From NCBI GenBank assembly GCA_903844155.1, contig CAIMSU010000164.1:1-53958 (forward strand): a stretch of DNA of 53,958 nt. Reading direction: 5' to 3'. Position numbers and translations under genes: made by a program. Under the pieces are notes generated by a model. It was given only the letters and a program-made list of their open reading frames with translations, was not told the origin of the DNA and ran no database searches. Within the stretch, counting starts at the first letter, position 1, and each line of letters opens with the position of its first letter. Below, in pieces: positions 8,260 through 16,558 of this stretch. This DNA comes from an uncultured Pseudomonadota bacterium. Lineage in GTDB: Bacteria > Myxococcota_A > UBA796 > SXON01.

Positions 8260-10130
8260 TGCCTGCCGCTTTCGCCCCACCCACAACCCTCGCCGAGCTC
8301 GAAGCCCTGCGCGAAAGCTGGGACTTCGAGGCGAAGCTCGCACGCGGCAGGGACCAGCAAGGCGAGGTCCCACGAACGTTCTGGGAGACGTACAGCGCCT
8401 TCGCGAACACCGAGGGCGGCTGGGTGATCCTGGGCGCGAAGGAGCGGGCGGACCACACGCTGACGCTCGCCGGCGTCGGCGATGCGGTCAAGGTAGAGAA
8501 GGAGCTGTGGGACAACCTGAGCAACCGCCAGAAGGTGAGCGCCAACCTGCTCGGCCAGGGCGACGTGACCGCCGTCACCATCGACGGCCACACGATCCTC
8601 GTCGTTCGCGTCCCGAAGGCGGGACGGTCCGAACGCCCGGTGTTCATCAACGGGAGCTGGGAGACGGGCACCTTCGTCCGGGTGCACGAGGGCGACCACC
8701 GCGTCGAACGCGACGTCGCTCGCCGGATGCTCGCGGACGCACAGCCCAACCGGGACTCAGAGGTTCTCGCTCACACGTCGATGGACGACCTCGATTTGAA
8801 CGGCGTGCGCGTCTACCGGGAGATGTTCGCCACGCTTCGCCGTGAACACCCCTTTGTCGCGAAGTCAGACGCGGGCTTCCTGGAAGCCGTCGGGGCGTTG
8901 CGGTCCACGCCCGCGCGGTCCGGCCTGACTGTCGCTGGGCTGGTGATGTTCGGGCTCGAACAGGCGATCCGGGATCGCTACCCGCACTGGCACCTGTCCT
9001 ACCGTGAGGAGCCGGCCGACCGTTCCCTCGGGGTTCGCTGGCTCGACAGGGTCGTGGAAGATGGAACATGGGAAGCCAACATCTTCAACTTCTACCTTCG
9101 GGTCATGCCGAAGCTCCTCGCCCACGTGAAGACGCGCTTTGCGCTGGACCGCGACATGTTCCGCGTCGATGAGGGCCCCGTGCACGAGGCGGTCCGCGAG
9201 GCGTTCGTGAACACCCTCGTCCATGCCGACTACGAAGGGACGATGGGCGTGCGGGCGATCCGTCACCCGAACAGCTTCGAGTTCGTGAATCCGGGGCTCC
9301 CGTTGGTGTCCGTCGAACAGCTCTGGCGCGGTGGAACGAGCGATCCTCGCAACCCGGCCCTCCAGCAGCTCTTTCGACACGTCCTGCTCGGCGAACGAGA
9401 GGGATCGGGCGGGCCTGCGATCCTCCAGGCCTGGGCGCGAGAGCAATGGCAGAGGCCGGTGTTCCGCTTGGACCCCGACATCGGGCAGACGACCCTGGAG
9501 CTGAGCCAGGAGAGCCTCCTTCCTGCGTCGGTGGTCGAGGCGCTGGAGGCGCGCTGGGGGCGAGCCTTTCGGGAGTTGGACAGTCTCGGGAGGTCCATCC
9601 TTGTCTTCTCCTCCGTCGAGGGGGAGCTCAGTCACGCCCGCATCATGGAGGTCACCAGCGCGCATTCCCGCGACGTCACGCTCAAGCTTCAGGAGCTTGT
9701 CCGCCGCAAGTGGATGGTCGCCCTTGGCGATGCCAAGACGAAGCGGTACGCGCTGGCGGGGGTGGAACGCCCCGCGCGGACGTCGCTCCTTGATCCACCG
9801 TCCGCGATAGGTGCTACAAGCTCGCTGATTGCTACAAGCTCGGCCTCAACTGCTACAAGCTCGCCGACTGCTACAAGCTCGGCCTCGACTGCTACAAGCT
9901 CGGCTGCCGCCGGCCCCGAGCTGGCGGGGAGGGTCGTGTCCGCGATCTTACTCGGCTGCAACGAGGACTTCTTGACCGCCGCCGAAATCGCGACGCGCGT
10001 CGGTCGGTCCGTTGAGACGGTTCGACAGAACTACCTACCGGGACTGACAGCCAGCGGGCAACTCGAGCTTCGGTACCCAGACACCCCACGCCACCCCCAG
10101 CAGGCGTACCGCACCCGAGGTGACCCCTGA
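8259..10130 (+). CDS. AlbA_2/Schlafen-like putative ATP-binding protein
   Basis: The N-terminus has the AlbA_2 (Schlafen-like) pattern: ESWDFEAKL at about 19-27, then SAFANTEGGWVILG at 46-59. The middle shows VREAFVNTLVHADY near residue 312, the hallmark of the RecG-related ATP-binding domain (HATPase_c_4). Residues 425-515 include a winged-helix-like segment, and residues 520-550 are a Ser/Thr/Ala linker from a DNA tandem repeat. The last 60 residues contain another helix-turn-helix (AAEIATRVGRSVETV). ATG 8259 shares one base with the hsdS stop; the longer open frame upstream is hsdS read in another frame. Genes of this class often sit inside type I R-M operons; a regulatory or anti-invader role is suspected but not established. 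Confidence 0.85.
   Translation: MPAAFAPPTTLAELEALRESWDFEAKLARGRDQQGEVPRTFWETYSAFANTEGGWVILGAKERADHTLTLAGVGDAVKVEKELWDNLSNRQKVSANLLGQGDVTAVTIDGHTILVVRVPKAGRSERPVFINGSWETGTFVRVHEGDHRVERDVARRMLADAQPNRDSEVLAHTSMDDLDLNGVRVYREMFATLRREHPFVAKSDAGFLEAVGALRSTPARSGLTVAGLVMFGLEQAIRDRYPHWHLSYREEPADRSLGVRWLDRVVEDGTWEANIFNFYLRVMPKLLAHVKTRFALDRDMFRVDEGPVHEAVREAFVNTLVHADYEGTMGVRAIRHPNSFEFVNPGLPLVSVEQLWRGGTSDPRNPALQQLFRHVLLGEREGSGGPAILQAWAREQWQRPVFRLDPDIGQTTLELSQESLLPASVVEALEARWGRAFRELDSLGRSILVFSSVEGELSHARIMEVTSAHSRDVTLKLQELVRRKWMVALGDAKTKRYALAGVERPARTSLLDPPSAIGATSSLIATSSASTATSSPTATSSASTATSSAAAGPELAGRVVSAILLGCNEDFLTAAEIATRVGRSVETVRQNYLPGLTASGQLELRYPDTPRHPQQAYRTRGDP
9813..9902 (+). repeat. In-frame tandem repeat, five copies
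   Basis: GCTACAAGCTCG occurs five times (9813, 9831, 9852, 9870, 9891), with spacings alternating exactly 18, 21, 18, 21. It encodes a low-complexity Ala-Thr-Ser-Ser linker between the core and the C-terminal helix-turn-helix of the AlbA_2 protein. All spacings are multiples of three, so copy-number change would keep the reading frame. Confidence 0.95.
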
Positions 10131-13100
10131 GCGGTCCTGAGAAGGCGAAGGTCGAAGACCCGTTCATCGACCAGCTCGTACGGATGGGTTGGGAGCATGT
10201 CACGGGCAACATCGACTACCCGTCGGCCACTGGGCGAGCGTCGTTCCGCGAGGTGCTGCTCCTCGACGACCTCCGTCGGGCGCTGCGGACCATCAACAGG
10301 ACCGCCGACGGCAAAGAATGGCTCGACGCCGCGCGAATCTCGACCGCCGTCTCCGCTTTGGAGCGCCTCGACGCCTCCAAGCTGATGGAGGCCAACGAGG
10401 CTGTCCACAACCTGCTCCTGACCGGCGTCTCCGTGGAAGGTGTCGCGGATCGGGAGGGTGGACGGATGCCGACCGTCCACTTCATCGACTGGCAGAACCC
10501 CGGCCGCAACCGGTTCACGGTCGTCAGCCAGTTCCGCGTCGACGAGCCCTCGGGCCAGACCCACGGCTTCATCACGCCGGACCTCGTGTTGTTCGTCAAC
10601 GGCATCCCGCTCGTCGTCGTGGAGTGCAAGGCACCCGGGATCTGCGAGCCGATGGCCTCGGCTGTGGATCAGCTCCAGCGGTACGCGAACCAACGCGACA
10701 TCGACAACCCCAGCCGCAAGAACGAAGGCAACGAGCGGCTGTTCCACTACAACGCCTTCACCGTCGCCACCTGCTTCGACTGGGCTCGGGTCGGGACTGT
10801 CGGCGCACAGTCGGTCCACTTCCTGCAATGGAAGGACGTAGCGCCCATTCCGGCCGAGGCCTTCTCCAAGGAATCCGTCGCCGCGCAGCTCGGCAAGGGG
10901 AAGCTCTCCAACCAGGAGCTGCTCGTGGCCGGGATGCTCCGCAAAGAGCACCTGATCGACCTGTTGCGACACTTCATCGTCTTCGAGGTCGACCAGGGCC
11001 GGACGATCAAGAAAGTCGCCCGCTACCAGCAATTCCGGGCCGTTCTCGCCGCCGCCGCGCGCCTGGAGACAGGGAAGACCCTCGCCCAGGACGGCGAGTT
11101 TGACCGACGTGGCGGCATCATCTGGCACACCCAGGGGAGCGGGAAGAGCCTGTCGATGGTGTTCCTCGCCCGGAAGATGCGGTCCCATCCGACGTTGCGC
11201 CGGTTCAAGATCGTCATCGTCACTGATCGGCGGGACCTCCAGAAGCAGCTCTCCCAGACCGCCGAGCTGACGGGCGACGTGATCACGACGCCGAACAGCA
11301 CGGCATCCCTCCAGCGGGCGCTCAAGAAGCCCGGCCCTGGGCTCGTGTTCGCGATGATCCAGAAGTACCAAGGGGACATCGTGACGGGCCCGCAGAAAAT
11401 CGCGCCGTTCCCGGTCCTGAATGAATCGGAAGCGATCGTCGTCATTGTGGACGAGGCGCACCGCTCCCACGCAAAGGGGCTCCACGCGAACCTGACCAAA
11501 GCCCTGCCGCGGTGCGCACAGATCGGGTTCACGGGCACCCCGATCATCATGGGAGCGAAGAAGAAGACCCACGAGATTTTCGGCGACTGGATCGATCGGT
11601 ACACGATCGCGCAGTCCGAGGCCGACGGCAGCACGTTGCCCATCCTCTACGAGGGGCGGACCACGCAGGCGAAAGTGGCCGACGGGCGGGACCTCGACGA
11701 GGTCTTCGAGGACATGTTCCAGGACCGCTCCAAGGAGGAGCTGGAGGCGATCAAGGCCAAGTACGCCACGGCCGGGGATGTGCTCGAAGCGGAGAAGCTC
11801 ATCGCCGCCAAGGCGAAGAACATGCTCCGCCACTACGTCGACAACATCCTGCCGAACGGATTCAAGGCCCAGGTCGTGGCCGTCAGCCGGCTGGCTGCGA
11901 TGCGGTATCAGAAGGCGCTGGTCGCGGCGCGCGACGAGCTGTTGAAGGACATCGCCGGCCTCTCGTCGAAAGCAATCAACGCCACGCCGGAGGAGGCGTC
12001 GCACCTACCGGAGAGGACGCAATTCTTGCTGCGCGCGCGCGGGCAGCTTGGCCGCCTCCAGCAGATCGAGTTTGCGGCCGTCTACTCGCGCGCCCACAAC
12101 GACCCCGCCATGCTGGACGAGTGGAGCGAACCGGAGAAGGTCCCGAAGCGGATTGAGGACTTCAAGAAGCCGTTTGAGCACAAGGACCCAGAGAAGCGGT
12201 CAAATCTGGCCTTCCTCATCGTCAAGTCGATGCTGATCACGGGCTTCGACGCCCCGATCGCTCAGGTGCAGTATCTGGACCGCAGCATCCAGGAGGCGGA
12301 ACTCCTCCAGGCGATCGCCCGGGTGAACCGGACCTACACCAAGAAGCATGCCGGAATCGTCGTCGACTACTGCGGGGTCGGGAACCACCTGAAGAAGGCG
12401 CTCAAGGAGTATTCCAAGGAGGACATCGCCGATATCGAAGGCGGGTTTCGGTCCATCGCCGACGAGCTGCCCAACCTGCGCGACCGTCACCTTCGTGTAG
12501 TGGCGGTGTTCACGGACCGCGACGTCTCCCTGATCGACGAGCAGGGCTGTGTCGACCTGCTCCGCGATGAGCAGCTCCGGGCCGAGTTCACGGTCAAGCT
12601 TCAGGACTTCCTCAAGTCGCTCGACACCGTGCTGCCGCGACCCGAGGGGCTGGAATTCGTCGCTGACGCTCGTGCGCTCGGCATCATCGCCTACCGAGCG
12701 CGCCAGCTCTATCGGGACCATACCTTCGTCCTCGGGAAGGACGTCGGCGAGAAGGTGCGGGCACTGATCGACCAGCACATCATCTCGCTCGGCATCGACC
12801 CCCGCATCCCCCCGGTCTCCATCCTCGACGCGACGTTCGAGGACAAGGTCAAGGCGCTCCCCACGCCGAAGGCCCGGGCGTCCGAGATGGAACACGCCCT
12901 GCGCTACCACATCGGCGAGCACGAGAACGAGGACCCCGAGCACTTCCAGAAGCTCTCTGAGCGCCTTGAGGGGATCCTCACTCAGTTCAAGGATCGCTGG
13001 GACGAGATCGAGAAGGAGCTCAAGGAGCTGCTTGATGCGGCCATTGCTGGGAGAGCGCGGGTGATTCCTGGCCTGGATCCCCAGATCCACGCGCCATTCT

Positions 13101-13375
13101 TCGGCGTCCTCCAACTGGCGGTCGGCGGCAAGGGGGAGATCTCGGCCGAGCAGCAGGAGCAGCTCGCTGAAGTCGCCGTGGCGCTCGTCGATCACATCCG
13201 GGCTGAGATCCGTCTCGTCGGGTTCTGGACGAACGCCCACGCCCAGGAGGTACTCCGCAAGTGGATCGTCCAACGCCTCGACGAGCAGGACATCCTGCCG
13301 TTTGGCAAGCTGCCGGAGGTCGCCGACCGCCTGCTTGAGGTCGCGAAGGCCAACCAACAACGGCTCGCGCGATGA
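10127..13375 (+). CDS. hsdR: Type I restriction system endonuclease/translocase HsdR
   Basis: ATP-dependent DNA translocase and endonuclease of the R2M2S complex. The N-terminal PD-(D/E)XK nuclease is seen as TPDLVLFV then VVVECK (about residues 150-168). The SF2 helicase motor shows QGSGKS (motif I), VDEAH (motif II) and FTGTP (motif III). A long helical C-terminal domain follows. The first ATG (10184) would cut off PFIDQLVRMGWEH, the conserved start of HsdR proteins. The frame is open back to TGA 10121, and the only fitting start is CTG 10127, which overlaps the previous stop as CTGA and follows GAGGTGA at 10117-10123. That gives 1082 residues. The next gene overlaps by ATGA. Confidence 0.93.
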   Translation: MSGPEKAKVEDPFIDQLVRMGWEHVTGNIDYPSATGRASFREVLLLDDLRRALRTINRTADGKEWLDAARISTAVSALERLDASKLMEANEAVHNLLLTGVSVEGVADREGGRMPTVHFIDWQNPGRNRFTVVSQFRVDEPSGQTHGFITPDLVLFVNGIPLVVVECKAPGICEPMASAVDQLQRYANQRDIDNPSRKNEGNERLFHYNAFTVATCFDWARVGTVGAQSVHFLQWKDVAPIPAEAFSKESVAAQLGKGKLSNQELLVAGMLRKEHLIDLLRHFIVFEVDQGRTIKKVARYQQFRAVLAAAARLETGKTLAQDGEFDRRGGIIWHTQGSGKSLSMVFLARKMRSHPTLRRFKIVIVTDRRDLQKQLSQTAELTGDVITTPNSTASLQRALKKPGPGLVFAMIQKYQGDIVTGPQKIAPFPVLNESEAIVVIVDEAHRSHAKGLHANLTKALPRCAQIGFTGTPIIMGAKKKTHEIFGDWIDRYTIAQSEADGSTLPILYEGRTTQAKVADGRDLDEVFEDMFQDRSKEELEAIKAKYATAGDVLEAEKLIAAKAKNMLRHYVDNILPNGFKAQVVAVSRLAAMRYQKALVAARDELLKDIAGLSSKAINATPEEASHLPERTQFLLRARGQLGRLQQIEFAAVYSRAHNDPAMLDEWSEPEKVPKRIEDFKKPFEHKDPEKRSNLAFLIVKSMLITGFDAPIAQVQYLDRSIQEAELLQAIARVNRTYTKKHAGIVVDYCGVGNHLKKALKEYSKEDIADIEGGFRSIADELPNLRDRHLRVVAVFTDRDVSLIDEQGCVDLLRDEQLRAEFTVKLQDFLKSLDTVLPRPEGLEFVADARALGIIAYRARQLYRDHTFVLGKDVGEKVRALIDQHIISLGIDPRIPPVSILDATFEDKVKALPTPKARASEMEHALRYHIGEHENEDPEHFQKLSERLEGILTQFKDRWDEIEKELKELLDAAIAGRARVIPGLDPQIHAPFFGVLQLAVGGKGEISAEQQEQLAEVAVALVDHIRAEIRLVGFWTNAHAQEVLRKWIVQRLDEQDILPFGKLPEVADRLLEVAKANQQRLAR

Positions 13376-14067
13376 CCGCCAGCGTGAAGGTTGGCGACCT
13401 GACGTTCGACGTCGTGCGCTCCGCCCGCCGGAAGAAGGTCGAGATCAGCATCGAGCGTGACGGCAGCCTGGTGTTGCGCGCTCCCGAGGCGGCAGACGAC
13501 GCTCGACTCCTTCGATTTGCGACCCGGAAACGTGGCTGGGTTTATGAAAAGCTTGCTCGAAGGGCGCTCCTCGCTCCGATCGTTCCACGCCGCGAATTCG
13601 TCACCGGAGAGAGCTTTCGGTACCTCGGCCGGTCGTACCGCCTGCTCCTCGTAGATGATCAGGCCCAACCGCTAAAGTTGGTCGAAGGGCGGTTTCGCCT
13701 CACCCGGTCCGCCGCGACGGAAGGCAGGCTGCATTTCGTCGCCTGGTACACCGAGCACGCGACGCCCTGGCTCAAACGCCGGGTGGCGGAGTGGGCGAGC
13801 CGGCTGGGCGCGGGCGAGCCCACGCTGGATGTCACGGACCTCGGCTTCCGGTGGGGGTCCTGCGGACCCGGCGGCCGACTTTCCTTCAACTGGTCCACGA
13901 TCACACTGCCTCCGCCGATGATCGACTACGTCGTGGTGCACGAGCTCGCGCACGTCCGGCATGCCCATCACGGTGCCGAGTTCTGGGCGGCGGTGGCCCG
14001 GGCAATGCCGGACCATGAGGCGCGGAAGCGGTGGTTGGCGGAGAATGGGGCGGGATATGTAGTTTGA
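13372..14067 (+). CDS. YgjP-like (SprT/WLM-type) metallopeptidase
   Basis: Zinc-dependent peptidase of the YgjP/DUF45 family. The zinc site is HELAH (190-194) with a further ligand in HHGAEFW (199-205). The conserved LGFRWGSC (158-164) precedes it, as in the family. Its 231 residues match family length. ATG overlaps the hsdR stop by four bases, so it is the last gene of the R-M operon. Such peptidases are frequent companions of type I R-M genes, but their substrate there is not known; a role in turnover of the restriction complex is speculation. Confidence 0.9.
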   Translation: MTASVKVGDLTFDVVRSARRKKVEISIERDGSLVLRAPEAADDARLLRFATRKRGWVYEKLARRALLAPIVPRREFVTGESFRYLGRSYRLLLVDDQAQPLKLVEGRFRLTRSAATEGRLHFVAWYTEHATPWLKRRVAEWASRLGAGEPTLDVTDLGFRWGSCGPGGRLSFNWSTITLPPPMIDYVVVHELAHVRHAHHGAEFWAAVARAMPDHEARKRWLAENGAGYVV

Positions 14068-14143
14068 TCCGGATAGATTCCGTCTCGACCGGACCAGTCG
14101 GCCGGGGCCGTCGTCGCAAATCATAGGCCGCGCGACGCAACGG

Positions 14144-16495
14144 CTATCGTTGTTCAACGTCCAGCTTCATTACGAAGGCGATGTCCAAATTCAGTCGATG
14201 GACGACATCGGCCGCATCGCTTCCACTTTTACCCAGTCCGACATCCACCCGACGGGTCAGATGCTGAACGACCCGCTGCTTCCGGGTGCTCGATCCAGGA
14301 GCACCCCAAAGGGCACGAGTGCCGACGCACAAAGGAACATGTGCCTTTGACACAAAGTCAGCAAGAAACTCCGCACGCTCCGAATTCCCCATGCGCGCCA
14401 CGGCGTAACCGAAGAGCGCGAGTGGGCTCGCGCCATCACCGCGGGAGCTATCGATGAGCCGGCTCAGAACGCGTTCATCGACAACCGCGTGGCGGATCTT
14501 TGCAGCTTCGCGATGCACGCCCCGCTCGACATCCGAAAGCGGGACTTCGCTTCTCGTCGTGCCGCGGTCGAGTTTGCGGTCCTTCCCGCGCCGCTTCTCG
14601 GCCAACTTCGCAGTCCGGGCGTCGTCGCGCCGGCCCTCGGGTTCTGAGAGGGTATGAAGCCCGGCCGAAGCGACTGAGAGGTTCTCCAGTATTCCGGGGC
14701 TGCCCGGACTCTCAGAATCGAGAATGGTGCCTATTCTGAATGCCTCCTCGAAGCTGCTGTGAGCCAGAGGCAAGTTCCCTGCTGCTCTATTTAGGGCACC
14801 GAAGCTGTTGTAGGCAACGAAAAGCCTGTATGCGAAATGGTACTGGCCGAAGTCGAGCCTATCGGAGATGCGCGTGAGCTCCTCGATTTTTGCTTGGGAG
14901 TACCGGATAGCCTCATCAAGGCGGTCCAGGCACTCGGTGAGACGAATTAGACTATCGTAGGAATGAAGCAGACTGAGCATCAGCGCGAAATCGAACCCAC
15001 CGGCCGAGGCCTCGGCGAGGTGCTTTTCGATGGCGAGCTTGGCCTCGAAGTTTCGCCGGGCCCCTTCCAGATCGTCTTGTCTCTCGGCACAGCCTCCGGC
15101 CCACCCGTGCGCGTCAGACAGGCGGCGCGCCAGCTTTGTGGAGCCAGGGTTCGATTCAAGAAGGCGCCTGCCAATCGCCAGCGCGCCCTCGAAACAACGG
15201 CGCGCCTCGGAGACATCCCCTTCGTTACACGCGAGTTGCCCGAGTCGTTGATAATACTCCGAGGTGGCCTCCGCGAGTCGACCAAATCCATTCTCCGCTT
15301 GGCCAGCGCGTTCCGAGATGGCGATTGCGTCCTCGTAATGCCGCCGAAATTCGGAGTAACAACCTTCGGCATTGGCAAGGTCGCCGAGGCGTGCCAGCAA
15401 TGCGGAGAGTTCAAACGCCAGGTCGGCGCTTGCGGGGTCGTTACGGGCGAGTCGGCGTGCGACAACGACCGCGTCGTCGAAGTAGCGACGGGCCTCGACG
15501 CGGCGGCCCTGGGCAAAAGCGACGTCACCGAGGCGGCCGTGGACGATGGACAGTTCACGTGCGTAGTCTGCACGGCCCGGGTCCTCATTCGAGTACCGCT
15601 GAACGATGACCAGCACATCTTTGAAATAGCCGAGGGCATCATCAAGCCGGCCATCATCCTCGGCGACCTGGCCGAGGTGGTCTTGACGGCTGGCTAGTTC
15701 GCGCGCGAGGTCCAGGCGGTCTGGCTCGGCCCTCGCCAGGCGAGTCGCGACTTCGAGGGCTGCTTCAAGATAGTGACGGGCTTCGTCCCCCGCCCCTTCG
15801 TCAAACTCAAGGCGGCCGAGAGTGGCGTAGGAGGCGACGAGTTCCCGCGCGAGGTCGACATCGTCGGGTGCGCCCCCCGAGATGCGCCGCGTGATGGCAA
15901 GATAGGCCTCGAAGCAGTGTCGCGCCTCGGCCACGTCGCCCGCCGCCCCAATCACGCGGCCGAGATTGGCGCAGGAGATTGCGAGTTCCCGCGCGAGACC
16001 CGCGTCGTCAGGTTCGGCGTCAGCCAGACGTCTCGAGATCGCGAGATCCGCCTCGAAGCAGCGCCGCGCCTCGCCCACGTCGCCCGCCGCCTCAAGCACG
16101 CAGCCGAGATTGGAGTAGGAGATCGCGAGCTCCCGCGCGAGATCTGCGTCGTCAGGTTCCGCGTCGGCCAGGCGTTTCGAGATCGCGAGGTCCGCCTCGA
16201 AGTAGTGTCGCGCCTCGTCGCGGCGGCCGGCGGCGTCGGCGAAACGACCAAGAGTGTTGTTCACCAATGAAACGGCGCGCGCGCGGACGACGCTGCGGGG
16301 CTCGGTTTCGGCGAGATGCCTTCGTATGGTGAGCGCGGCCTCGAAGTGTCGCTGGGCCTCGAGTAGCTCCTCCGCGGCTTCTGCTTGGTCGCCGAGTTCT
16401 TCGCGCTCTCCGGCCAGTTGCTCGCAGCGCGAGCAACTCCGGTCTTCGTTAGTCTGTCCGGGGCGTACCTCGGGATGGAACGGACAGTTCGGCAT
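14144..16495 (-). CDS. TPR-repeat protein with N-terminal zinc-ligand cluster
   Basis: A 783-residue soluble protein. The first residues hold C4-x2-H7 and C21-x2-C24, a possible zinc ribbon. From about residue 40 to 600 there are successive tetratricopeptide units of about 48 residues, with recurring ELAISYSNLG, EARRCFE and AISRRLADAEP blocks. The last 180 residues are not recognised. Several repeats are nearly identical at DNA level. It lies 63 bases downstream of the primase-helicase gene in the same direction and may be co-transcribed with it. ATG 16495 is chosen because the Cys/His cluster begins there; no clear ribosome binding site precedes it. TPR arrays mediate protein-protein contact; the partner is unknown. 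Confidence 0.8.
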   Translation of the reverse strand: MPNCPFHPEVRPGQTNEDRSCSRCEQLAGEREELGDQAEAAEELLEAQRHFEAALTIRRHLAETEPRSVVRARAVSLVNNTLGRFADAAGRRDEARHYFEADLAISKRLADAEPDDADLARELAISYSNLGCVLEAAGDVGEARRCFEADLAISRRLADAEPDDAGLARELAISCANLGRVIGAAGDVAEARHCFEAYLAITRRISGGAPDDVDLARELVASYATLGRLEFDEGAGDEARHYLEAALEVATRLARAEPDRLDLARELASRQDHLGQVAEDDGRLDDALGYFKDVLVIVQRYSNEDPGRADYARELSIVHGRLGDVAFAQGRRVEARRYFDDAVVVARRLARNDPASADLAFELSALLARLGDLANAEGCYSEFRRHYEDAIAISERAGQAENGFGRLAEATSEYYQRLGQLACNEGDVSEARRCFEGALAIGRRLLESNPGSTKLARRLSDAHGWAGGCAERQDDLEGARRNFEAKLAIEKHLAEASAGGFDFALMLSLLHSYDSLIRLTECLDRLDEAIRYSQAKIEELTRISDRLDFGQYHFAYRLFVAYNSFGALNRAAGNLPLAHSSFEEAFRIGTILDSESPGSPGILENLSVASAGLHTLSEPEGRRDDARTAKLAEKRRGKDRKLDRGTTRSEVPLSDVERGVHREAAKIRHAVVDERVLSRLIDSSRGDGASPLALFGYAVARMGNSERAEFLADFVSKAHVPLCVGTRALWGAPGSSTRKQRVVQHLTRRVDVGLGKSGSDAADVVHRLNLDIAFVMKLDVEQR
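15817..16248 (-). repeat. 144-bp tandem repeats inside the TPR gene
   Basis: Blocks beginning CGAGA(T/G)TGG start at 15817, 15961 and 16105, exactly 144 bases (48 codons) apart, and remain similar along their length. They encode consecutive TPR units. The high nucleotide similarity points to recent duplication or gene conversion. Confidence 0.85.
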
Positions 16496-16558
16496 GCAGG
16501 TAAGGTAACGCCCCGCCACCGCCACATCTTCGCGCCGGCCCGCGCTGCTCAATGTCAG

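Noticed and set aside
9813-9902. Possible CRISPR-like array
   Set aside because: The spacers are 6-9 bases, all in frame within a coding sequence; this is a coding tandem repeat. No CRISPR array or cas operon was seen in the window.
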